This document shows positions 21,110 through 29,841 of a DNA stretch of 64,000 nucleotides, piece by piece. The translations under genes were made by a program, and so were the position numbers. Numbering within the stretch: position 1 is the first letter of the stretch; each line of letters opens with the position of its first letter. Under the pieces are notes generated by a model. It saw only the letters and a program-made list of their open reading frames with translations. It was not told the DNA's origin and ran no database searches. Source of the stretch: Isoetes taiwanensis (taxonomy: Eukaryota; Streptophyta; Lycopodiopsida; Isoetales; Isoetaceae); contig JAJEKV010000052.1 of assembly GCA_021234155.1 (NCBI GenBank), forward strand, positions 6,743,358 through 6,807,357, in the 5' to 3' direction.

Positions 21110-22030
21110 AGATGTATGCCATGGAGGACGACCTCCATATAGAGCTGAAGATGGCCTGAAGATCAAGCCTTGTTTTTTGTAATCCCTGGTTTCAATTTTT
21201 TTGGCAATAGTCCTTGTGACTATTCTTTGTAAAGCTTTTTAATTAAATACAGAACTTGTTTTGCAATAGTCCTTGTGACTCCATTTTTTGTAAAGCTTTT
21301 TCATTAATGACAGAACTCCTCTTCTCTACAGCTGTTGTGACTATTTTTTTTGCTTTAACTGTTCTCTGAGTTTCCACTGTTCTTTCAGTTAGCTGAACTG
21401 TTCAGTTAGCTGAACTTTTTGTCATTAATTATAAAATGCAAACAAGGAATTTGAAGGTGCAGAATCTATGATCTGCACACTAACAAAATATGGTAACCAG
21501 CAGCAAATAGGAAAATATGAGATGGGTGGCTCGGGTTCAAAAGAAATAGAGTTCAAAAGAAACTGAAAAGAAAAACACAGAATTCCCTGAAGCAAAAGTT
21601 AGTGGCCTTGCAAGAATCTAGAGCTTAATGAATTTTGGCCTCATATCAATTCAGGGACCTAATTTGGGATCCATATATTGCTGTCACCAAAATCAGTCAA
21701 GATACTATCAGGAATATGAGAACCATTCCATTTTCTGACCGGGTCAAAAAATGGTCAATGCCCCTGGCTGATTATAGTGAAATCTGTGGTGAAAGCTGTG
21801 GTGAAAATGTGGTGAAAACTGTGGTGAAGCTGTGGTGATGCAAACGTTGTTTTTATATTTCAAAGGGAGAAAAATACATATGGAAATCTACCATACCCGG
21901 TAGAATAGTTCATACTTCTTATGAAATGAAGCATGCAGAAAAATCAGGGAAAACTATAACCCTGAGCTTCTAGTATTATCAAAATGCATTAGAGATATAA
22001 TAATAGCTGTTTTGAAGAGGTTAATGATGA
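21110..22030. other. No recognised gene; T-rich spacer
   Basis: A duplicated ttttgtaaagctttttnattaa block occurs at about 21225-21310, with the word gcaatagtccttgtgact before it in both copies. At 21780-21840 a short run of gtggtgaaa repeats appears. Nothing codes convincingly. Confidence 0.5.
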
Positions 22031-22038
22031 CATCTGAT

Positions 22039-22824
22039 TCATCGGGCCTCAATCAGATCCTGCATTGTGAGATCTGTAACTCTTCTTCTTCCAAATATGT
22101 TCAAGATGAGATCAAGTTTTTCTGCTGAATAGTTGGTGAAATCTAGCAACACTAAAACATGAGCTTCTCGTTTCTGCTCCCACTTATGATACAGATTCAT
22201 AAAGTATTGTCTCAAGTTGTTGTGTCTCCATGCATCTGGCCTGTTGAGCACTTTTTTAATGGCTGAAGCATGGATCATTTCCTGCTTTAGTTGGATGAAC
22301 ATATCCTCTTCCTCAAGCATGGAGAGAGCTGCGAACTCATCCTCGAATCATACGCCACCCCCGGATCTCGGGCCGGCTGCACCAGCTCTGTTAAGTCTCC
22401 TGACTGCATCTGTGTAAAACAACATCATTAGTAATATATAAATCACATTCTACTACAAAGAAAGGCAACCGCCTATCACTGCCTTGGCTTCTAATTCTTT
22501 AAGCCTATCAGGAATTAACCTATGTTTTAAGTCTAGAATACCTCGGAATTCATGGGTCCTCCGCTCCTCTAATATCCGCCTCTCGTTCTCGGGTTTATTT
22601 GCTCCAAAGATAGGTCCTACCAGATCGATCGCATTTGAACCGGGCGAAATTGTTTGTGCTTTCGTGTTCTCCTTCGTTTTCTTCCGCCGCCATTTGGATT
22701 GGGATAAGCCAATGTCTGCATGCAAAACTAGATTTAGGATTTCCCTCCAATCTTTCCTGCACAGCCAGCTTTTGAATGATTGACCTTGCATTTGATGTGA
22801 CAGATTTCCAATGGTGGGTTTCAT
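22039..22824 (-). pseudogene. Unknown helical protein, - strand transposon gene
   Basis: Two coding parts are read on the - strand. The upstream part (about 22824-22470) includes KDWREILNLVLHADIGLSQS and HEFRGILDLKHRLIPDRLKE. The downstream part (about 22410-22039) includes DAVRRLNRAGAAGPRSGGGV and LEEEDMFIQLKQEMIHAS, then RRRVTDLTMQDLIEAR and a stop. A single-base frame change at about 22350 separates the Gly-rich linker from LEEEDM. No family is recognised; it is Lys/Glu-rich and mainly helical. It runs in the same direction as the transposase at 24.3-27.8 kb and is the last gene of that convergent set. Confidence 0.4.
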
Positions 22825-22829
22825 TGTGT

Positions 22830-23030
22830 GTTTCTCTGTCCCATTCTGTTCATCCTTAATGTAATTTTTCTGTGTGTCACTTTCACCCTGTCAATTAAAC
22901 AGTGAAGATTGAAGAGTGAAGATTTATATTAAACATATAAAATGATTACATAAGGTTACATTTCAGATTACAAGCGAGGATTTGTATTCAGATTACATGA
23001 GAAACAAAACTTTTTATATACACTTGCTTT
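22830..23030. other. Spacer with short tandem words
   Basis: A gtgaagattgaagagtgaagatt repeat occurs near 22902-22925. No coding signal. Confidence 0.4.
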
Positions 23031-23515
23031 CATTCCTGTGGGTCTATCAAAAAGAGATCTAGGTCCAGCTCCTCCTCGTCATCTTCTATGATCACCAGAT
23101 CAGTGGCCACCGGGTCAGCTTGCCAGCCTATTTCATCCCATTCTGGAGGGAAAGCAAAAACCCATAATGGTGCAGTGTTACCAAACAGAATAGCAGCTTC
23201 TCCATGTGCATCCCCGCAAGCCCTTGTGATGATAGAACATATCCCCTCGGGCGAAGGAATTGGTCCTCAGTAAACAACCTATCATAACAAAAGCGAGTAA
23301 CACGTCTAGCGTAAAGGCTTGGTAGCCATTAAGCGTAAAAGGTCTCAACCTTGCAGATCCCGGTCAATAGTATGAGGAACGGGCCAAAGATCTTGGTGTG
23401 TAAAAATTTCAATGGCAAAGCAGAGTAAGTTGAGAGGTGCGGGAGGTCCGTGTACAATTCATCCTCTGGGTGAGAGTTTTCAAAGCATTTTGCGTGGTCA
23501 TATTCTCATCCGGTG
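23030..23515 (-). CDS. Unknown protein, C-terminal exons (partial)
   Basis: On the - strand, an exon at about 23510-23350 reads EYDHAKCFENSHPEDELYTD, continuing LPHLSTYSALPLKFLHTKIF, and ends at a cag/gttgag-type donor. A second exon, about 23267-23030, reads GPIPSPEGICSIITRACGDA with EAAILFGNTAPLWVFAFPPEWDE. It closes with an acidic tail (IIEDDEEELDLDLFLIDPQE) and TGA at 23030-23032. The open reading, clear splice words and an acidic C-terminus argue for a real gene; the family is unknown. The 5' part, above 23.5 kb, was not resolved: a competing + strand frame at 23513-23710 also looks protein-like there. Confidence 0.4.
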
Positions 23516-23989
23516 AATAGAGAAATTTTCATTTGGTTCGAGGATGTCCATCCGTTCGCATGGCTGAAAATCGACAAAGACGCTGGGGTATTATGGGCTC
23601 TTCTTCTCGGGTCACATTGTCCCATTAGGCACTCCATCGTTTTTGCAAAGATCCAAGAGGTGAAGTTGACCATGTCTGCTGAAGTAGCTGCTGTAAGCTG
23701 TAAACTATAAACTGCTTCCCACCCAACTGTAAACTGTAAACTGCTTCCCAAGGACCTGCTGCTGTAAACTATAAGATGCTCCCGAACTGCGGTAAAAGAC
23801 TGTAAACTAGGTCGGGAGCAAGAAGAATGGCATCTCGGCTTTTGGGTTGCCCGGGGTCATTAATTTTTGCCATCCCATAATGATTTTCGGGTACGGCTGT
23901 CAGCCAAAGGATGATGAGGGGACCGAGAGAATTTAAGGAAAAGGAAAGCATTTCAGTGGAAAAGCTGTTCAGAAGGATCTATCTGTCTC

Positions 23990-24085
23990 GGGGGAAGAGA
24001 CAGAAAGTGAAACACGTGGTGAAACATGTGGTGAAACACATGTGGTGACACATGTAGTGAAACATGTGGTGAACCTGGCGCATGT
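23990..24085. repeat. gtggtgaaaca tandem words
   Basis: A short array of acatgtggtgaaac-type units precedes a direct repeat gggacatcaaaatacaatt (at about 24101 and 24149). It is part of the dispersed tgtggtg motif set of the giant transposon and lies just past the 3' end of the transposase gene. Confidence 0.7.
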
Positions 24086-24273
24086 TACATCAGGGACATC
24101 AAAATACAATTACATATTACATCAAAAGCAAACATAGTACATTGAAACAAGGGACATCAAAATACAATTGAGCATGGAATTGAGTTTCTTATATTATTCC
24201 CAAACAAGGCAAGACACAACAACATATATTCAAAATTTCTGAATCATTTCCTAACCTGTAAGAATGTGTTCAA

Positions 24274-27200
24274 CTATTCTTCATCAGACATGCTATCTTC
24301 ATCAGATAAAACCTCGGGCAAGTTTTCTAGAATCTTTTCCTCATCTGCCTGGTCTAGCCTGTAAACAGTTCGAGCATCTTTCTTGATCTGCACAAATTTG
24401 AGTAGAGAATACAAGTGAATTTGGCTCGTTTGTCAACAACTCATATATCACCTTTGACCGAGGCTTCTTTCTATAGTAAATGCCCTCCACAACGGTTTCA
24501 CCTCTTATAAACAAGTTTCCGTTCTGCTTGAAGTCATTTTCAACTTCAAATTTTGGCTTGGTGCATAACATCCAAAATACAGAATCCTCCTCATTCCCTT
24601 TAGGTGCAGCAACTGCAAAGCTGTCTCCTTCTCTAAGTGCTTCTGCAAGTACATTTGCTAAGGTTGAGTATAGTGGCCTGGTAGACTTGCGGGTCTCTTC
24701 CACATCCGCATGAACATTGGAGGATGGTTCAACGACTACAAGGTTCCATTCATCTACATACAATTTGTTCTCACACATGTCCCATTTTCCATCCAAACAA
24801 TTCTTTGCAAAAACATGATAGCTTTACGGTATGTAGGCGTGTTGGATTTTTCTGTCTTTGAATCCATGGATTTGAATGAATTTGCCCGGTTTTCGGAATT
24901 GTCTCTCGCACCCCAAGCCTTTTTTCTGTTGATATCCTCGGGTTTTATTTCCCGTAAGTATCTCGAACTTTTCTTCCATTTTCAGTCCACTTTCGGATGT
25001 ACCACATTGAAATTGTTTCTCGCAATTTTCACCACATCATGGGCATTATCTAGTTTAATGTCGGGATGTTTAAGCTGCAGACCTCGTGATCCATCTTTTC
25101 AATTCGCCGCCTTCCCATCATGTTCACCTTTTCCATGGTTTGATCCAAAGAAGTTCCACATCATGTTGACCTCTCGTATCACAACCGTACCTTCCAACAA
25201 AATAAAATGATCTCGGGCTGCTTTTGAATTGTGATGCATCACCATCCGAAAATACATATAGTGCTTTGTTTGGGGACATTGCTTTTCGCTTTAGGTACTC
25301 AAAATGTTTCATAAAACAATATTGAACAAAAAGTGTGTCATGTTCCCTATCATCCCGGCACATAGTAGTGTGTTTCCTTCTCAATGGTGTAAATACGTGG
25401 ATCAACCCGATAGGTTATTTGAACAAATATAGTCATCCGGTTGTTGACCCAAATAAGCATGGACTGAACTTCATTCTCGCTCCTTAAAAGTATAATTCTC
25501 TGCGAAGTCAACCACGGATAGGTAAGCATCTCCAGGCAAGTTATCAAGGAGTTCTTTGTACTGGCCTGCCTGCCACTTATATCTGAAGTTGTGTAAAGGA
25601 AATTTTGGAAGCTTCTCCAACATTTTGTTCACCAATGGAAGACTTGCGTTTCATTGTGTTGGTGAACTAGCTTAGACTTCTTCTTTGCCATCATCTGAAT
25701 ACTGAGTTTTTCATAGTCTAGGTATTCCCACTTCACCATGCCACTATCACTAGATTGTTCATGTGGCCAGATAGGGAACTTCGTAATCCCACACTCTTTA
25801 CACTTACCCAGAATGCATTCCCTCTTATGGTAAGGTTGGAAGCTAGTAGTTTTCTCGCATAAAATTCCCTGCCACAGACTTCTTGTGCTACTTATTTTGT
25901 ATTCAGGGCATGCATTCACCATATATGTCCGACCGCAAAGTTGACAAAAATTTTTGCAGACTTTTGGGTGCTTAGTTCTCATACTATTGAAGCCATCTAT
26001 TAGCATCTGCATTCTAACATGGTATATACAAAGAGCAACTATTGAAGTCCTTTAATTTTACAACAAACCATGGTTTTGACTTTTCAAACATCCTCTGTTT
26101 GATCATAACACTAAGGATGTTCCGCCTTGAATTTTCTGAACAATTGCAACCGCAAGGAAGATAACAAGGTGATCAAAGATATTTATTGCACACTACATTT
26201 TCCACCACACTAGGCACCACATAGCATATATTACGGACATTCATCTTACACCTCGTTATTCACCACACTAGGCACCACAAAGCATATATTAAATAATTTT
26301 ATCAGACACCATATTTTTTCACCACACTAGGCACCACATAGCATATATTACAAAGATTTATTTTACACCATATTTTTCACCACACTAGGCACCACATAGA
26401 ATATATTACAAAGATTTATTTTACACCATGTTATTCACCACACTAGGCAACTACATAGCATATATTACAAAGATTTATTTTACACCATGTTATTCACCAC
26501 ACTAGGCACCACAAAGTTTATATTTAGAGCATTTATTTTACACCATATTTTTCACCACACTAGGCAGGCACCACATAGCATATATTACAGCATGTATTTT
26601 ACACCATGTTATTCACCACACTAGGCACCACAAAGCATATATTTACAGCATTTATTTTACACCACGTGCCTCACCACACTAGGCAGCACATATCATATAT
26701 CATAGCATTAATAGGCACCACACACCACAAGCAATCACTAACCACACCAAACACATATCACAAGCAATCACTAATCACATACCACATACCACATTAACAA
26801 TAAAAAATGTGGTGAAGATGAAGAAATGAAATAACCTGTGATTCTTCCAGATAGTGAGTGGCATGATCCTCTCTTACATTTCGTTCCAATCTTCTGAACG
26901 TAACATCCTTTGCATTTGGAGAGACCCTACTGTTTTCGGTCCAAAATTGCTGCACAAGTTCTATGACAGAATTGGGAATTGCATCTGCTCTTCTAACTCT
27001 TTTGTACAAAACCCATTTCCCCCCTTTGCAATCTATCTCTTCCCTCTTCAATTTTGCTTTGGTAAGATTCCTAGGATGAACACCCATCAGTTTACCAAAA
27101 CCCCGAGCACTGACAGGATTAGCACTTTCGGTAATGCTTCTGCTTACGGCCATAGCAAGGCAACTACTCTTGGCTGCTAAACTGTCATTGCTGTTAGACT

Positions 27201-27751
27201 TCTTCACAAGTTGAATAGAAGCCCCGAGGTTCGCGACCACAATGCTCTTTGGCTTGCAAATCTTTTCAGCTCTTCACCAAGTATTTGTCCATTGTGTCAT
27301 CTTCCAGGAAATCTCGTAAAACCTCTTTCTTATCACTGTCAGCCAAGCCTTTAGTGGTGCTATGAAATGAAGATAATAATTTCAACACCATCCGACGCCT
27401 AGTAGAGGCCGTTCTGGTGGATCCTCCCTCTGCTGATGCAATTTTTGCTAATTCTTCTTTAGCTTCTCTTTTTCTTTTCCTTTGGCGTCTTTTATGATCC
27501 CGTTCTTGTTCTGGAGTTCTCTTTCTCACACCTGTGCTCCGGTTTGAGATTTTAGGCAGATTTGCTTCCAAATTAAATGATTCAAAGTATGAACCGGATT
27601 GATCCACAACCGGATTAAGCGCCATAGCCGTGTGCTTCAGGAAAGGCGCGGGTGGGTTTAGGAATCGGTTAGGTGGAAATTGGAATGGGACGGGTGGCGT
27701 AGAAATTTGGAATGGGACGGGTGGCGTGAGAATCGGGTCGTTGCAGTTCAA
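24274..27751 (-). pseudogene. Decayed DDE-type transposase gene of the giant transposon
   Basis: Exons read downwards on the - strand. First, 27751-27266: Pro-rich start, then a basic KRRQRKRKREAKEEL segment. Second, 27240-26845: LMGVHPRNLTKAKLKREEID and RADAIPNSVIELVQQFW. Third, 26012-25629: a Cys-rich domain with CKNFCQLCGRTY and CILGKCKECGI. Fourth, about 25560-24800, the core: LPGDAYLSVVDFAENYTF, ALYVFSDGDASQFKSSPRSF, WNFFGSNHGKGEHDG, DNAHDVVKIARNNFNVVHPK. Then 24796-24456 has a Cys-containing CLDGKWDMCENKLYVDEW and acidic blocks. A last exon ends DEDSMSDEE at TAG 24274-24276. The two Asp motifs and the HGKGEHDG motif match a transposon-encoded protein type in plants whose superfamily name I do not recall. 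In-frame stops (TGA in the PKVD-KWKK region, TAA near 24817) and several frame changes show the copy is dead. Confidence 0.65.
26190..26820. repeat. About 63-bp tandem array with caccacactaggcacc cores
   Basis: Eight or so units run from 26190 to 26700. Each has a ttcaccacactaggcaccac core followed by atagcatatattac-aaga and tttattttacacca. A looser caccaca-rich tail reaches 26820. The array sits within an intron of the transposase gene, between the exons at 26845 and 26012. The shared caccaca word links it to the TIRs. Confidence 0.9.
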
Positions 27752-27799
27752 GAAATGATTGAATCCGGGCAGTTATGCACTAGGCGCCAAACAAACATT

Positions 27800-27892
27800 T
27801 AAAATCGCACCACAAATTTGATATCTCCCACCACATTTTTAGGGGGGACAGGGGGGACACCCAGGGTGTTCCACTACAACATGCTTTCACCC
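27800..27892 (-). repeat. Right terminal inverted repeat of the giant transposon
   Basis: Bases 27867-27892 are the exact reverse complement of 4788-4813. Inward lie caccacattttt and caccacaaattt, alike to the left end. Between them is a ggggggaca duplication (27842-27858) that the left end lacks. The transposase gene starts about 50 bp inside. Confidence 0.75.
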
Positions 27893-27905
27893 TCATGCGT
27901 GCGCC

Positions 27906-28237
27906 TTGGGCACATTTTGGGCAGCCAAGGACTTTCTAATTCCGTCTCCTGTAGGTGGCGGCATAGCGATCAAGCGGATGGACAGGTTCTTCTTTCAAAT
28001 TTGCAGGGATCTGCGGTTCACCAAGCAGGTAGCATTTTCTGCCCTCTGTGTTGTTCTTGTTCTTGCTTTTTGTTATGTCTTTGAGGAAGGCAGTGAGGAA
28101 GGGGAGGGATGCGGCAGGCCAGGCCCCCCATCCCGGCTGTTGGTGCGATTCCTCCTGCCATGTCTGCTAGTGCATAGATGCATCCTATCCGGCCTGCTAC
28201 TGCCATGTCTGGCACATCTAGCTCTGGACAGACAGAC
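27906..28237 (+). other. Coding-like remnant left of the hAT-like MITE
   Basis: A frame starting at 27906 (MGTFWAAKDFLIPSPVGGGI) runs into hydrophobic and Leu-rich stretches. In another frame a Pro/Ala-rich reading with several AMSG/AMSA words continues, after removal of the MITE and one target duplication, into 28615 onwards. It may be part of the same old gene as 28615-29118. No family is recognised. Confidence 0.25.
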
Positions 28238-28606
28238 CAATGTTGTCCCGTACGTGATACGTTCCGTACGTTTCGGACGTATTTTTTGAAAAAATACGTA
28301 TTTTATACAATACGTTCTTAAAGTGCTTAAAATACGTTTTTTAAAAAAATTGAAAAAAAGCTTAAATATAACAAATTATGCAATATAAACACAAACAGAC
28401 TGTTGGAAAGTTGGTTAGCATGTTTGTTTGCTATCTGGGAGGCCCAGGTTCGAATCCTACTGGGTGCAGATTGAGTCTGTTTTGAGAAAACTGTGTCTGT
28501 TTTTTTGAAAAAAGCATTAAGCGTATTTTTTAAAAAATACGTGTACCATACGGTACGGGAGGGTACGTATGCATTTTTAAAAAATACGCGTATTTGAACA
28601 ACACTG
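28238..28606 (+). mobile_element. hAT-like MITE, 369 bp, with internal tRNA-like segment
   Basis: The ends CAATGTTGT and ACAACACTG form the short hAT-style terminal inverted repeat (CARTGTTGT). The flanks are agacagac (28230-28237) and ggacagac (28607-28614), a 7-of-8 match to an 8-bp target-site duplication, as hAT elements make. Inside, subterminal zones repeat ttttttaaaaaatacg words in both orientations. At about 28405-28475 a B-box-like ggttcgaatcctac with an upstream ggttagcatg A-box-like word suggests a captured or inserted tRNA-derived segment. Confidence 0.7.
28405..28475 (+). other. tRNA-like (pol III A/B box) segment inside the MITE
   Basis: ttggttagcatg (A box-like, about 28411) and ggttcgaatcc (perfect B box consensus, about 28448) are spaced about 36 bp apart, as in tRNA genes. 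The flanking stems do not pair into a clean acceptor arm, so this is not called a tRNA gene. It is more likely a tRNA relic or SINE head. Confidence 0.5.
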
Positions 28607-29118
28607 GGACAGACCCAGGAGCCTCCTGCCATGCCCAATTCGTCCATGTAGCAGGGGCTGTTGCCTTGGAGCGGGGCTCCCCTGCAGATCACTTGTATGT
28701 TCAGAGTGTTTTGAGAGCACGCTTTAGATCTCCCAAGGCTATCAATGAAGCTATCAAGAGAGACTTCAACTGTCTATGTAAGCCAACAGGCATGGTTTTG
28801 GTCTGTAAGGCGCTCAGGAACACGAGGCTCCACTGCTTTGAATGGATGGTGGGCTACTGTATGAAGGATATTGGCAAGGTGCATTATTCATGTCATCTTC
28901 ATAATGTGAGCGATTCCATGATACAAAAGGGCAAAGATCTGTACTTGCAATGGGGTGCTGGAGATACTAAGGGCCTCTGTATTCTTGACAATCGTAACAG
29001 CCTGAATAAGGCAGCACATTTCATTTTCTATCATGGGGGACGTCGTGCCACACCGAGCCTCATCTTTACCTTGGCTAGAACAATCAGGAGCAGCAAGTAC
29101 ACCCTACCCAACAGCTAG
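28607..29118 (+). CDS. Unrecognised protein remnant with replication-protein-like look
   Basis: An open frame across 28594-29118 carries, after the MITE border, SPKAINEAIKRDFNCLCKPT, HCFEWMVGYCMKDIGKVHYS and GKDLYLQWGAGDTKGLCILD, then a C-terminal FTLARTIRSSKYTLPNS. The patterned GYCMKD-GK-HY and NVS words, with a compact end, suggest a real conserved protein, probably from a mobile element. I cannot name the family. There is no credible start codon of its own, since the first 4 codons lie in the MITE. A second frame at 29248-29433 (ERNGPGRCRYWDDSDPADET) may be its continuation. Confidence 0.4.
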
Positions 29119-29445
29119 ATAATCCCTTCTAACACAGCCCACGTGAATGAACACAGGGTCCGTGTTGTCTGGAGGATCCTCCTGAGCCCTGCTCGTTGCA
29201 TGCCTTCAGATATCTGAACAATTCTATATGGCCCGCCAGCTGGCTATGTGCCAGTTGAGAGAAATGGACCTGGCAGATGTAGGTACTGGGATGACTCCGA
29301 CCCTGCTGATGAGACTAATGAGAATTTCCATGATATTTGTGACCCCACGTTCAGCCCTGAGGTTCTGATACCTGATCATGATGCTGATTACATTCCAGTT
29401 TATATAGGAGATCATACCAGGGCTGTTGACTAAGCCTGTTAGTTC

Positions 29446-29841
29446 TTGTGTGATTGTACAGTTTCCTTTATGTATTGCTCTTCTTGTTGCAGGTTAGAAA
29501 TGGAGGTGGATGCGAATGCCCAGGATGGTGCAGGTGATCCTGTGGTGCACATAGATCCTTCGTTGATAAGCTCTAGCGTGGATGCCTCTCATTTTGATGC
29601 TCGGATTTACCCACCGGAACTGGAGGAGACATTCTATGCTGAGGAGTTCGTGAACCAGCTAGTTCAGATTGGCACGAAAATGCATAGGATGGCGGCCTCA
29701 ATGCGTATTCTTAAGCGTCAGCTTCGCAGGTTTTACTTGGTAATTGGTACTGCTATGAGCAGTGTTGCGTGGAAGCGGCTCACATCTGAGCTTCATACTC
29801 TCAGGTTGCACATGAGCCTTGCAAGGGCGCTGCTGTCATAG
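29446..29841 (+). CDS. Hypothetical helical protein
   Basis: The open frame of 131 codons follows an acceptor-like cttgttgcag at about 29491, so the real exon probably begins there with LEMEVDANAQDGAGDPVVHI. The part PELEETFYAEEFVNQLVQIG with MHRMAASMRILKRQLRRFYL is amphipathic helix. It ends at TAG 29839-29841. It lies in line with the unrecognised frames at 28.6-29.4 kb and may be the last exon of the same old element gene. No domain is recognised. Confidence 0.35.
   Translation: MCDCTVSFMYCSSCCRLEMEVDANAQDGAGDPVVHIDPSLISSSVDASHFDARIYPPELEETFYAEEFVNQLVQIGTKMHRMAASMRILKRQLRRFYLVIGTAMSSVAWKRLTSELHTLRLHMSLARALLS

Larger units (their letters stand above)
4788..27892. mobile_element. Putative giant (23.1 kb) multi-gene TIR DNA transposon
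   Basis: Bases 4788-4813 (starting GGGTGAAAGCATGTTGTAGT) are the exact reverse complement of 27867-27892. Beyond this core the two ends share a diverged zone with gtggtggga and aatttgt(a/g)gtg blocks, giving a TIR of roughly 110 bp. The TIR pair encloses + strand genes in the left part and - strand genes, including a decayed transposase, in the right part; they converge near 20-22 kb. Words of the TIR (tgtggtg/caccaca) recur many times inside. No clean target-site duplication is seen (left flank gcatcgt, right flank tcatgcgt, only partly alike), so the boundary could be off by a few bases or the TSD has decayed. The superfamily is not identified. The copy is inactivated by stops, frame changes and nested insertions. 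Confidence 0.65.

Noticed and set aside
26190..26700. CRISPR-like array
   Set aside because: Spacers are not unique; units are head-to-tail copies of one 63-bp sequence in a plant intron.
4781..27900. gcatcgt / tcatgcgt as the target-site duplication of the giant transposon
   Set aside because: Only partly alike; no fixed-length duplication fits, so none is claimed.
28405..28475. A tRNA gene
   Set aside because: A and B boxes are present, but the acceptor and anticodon stems do not pair; it is better explained as a tRNA relic.
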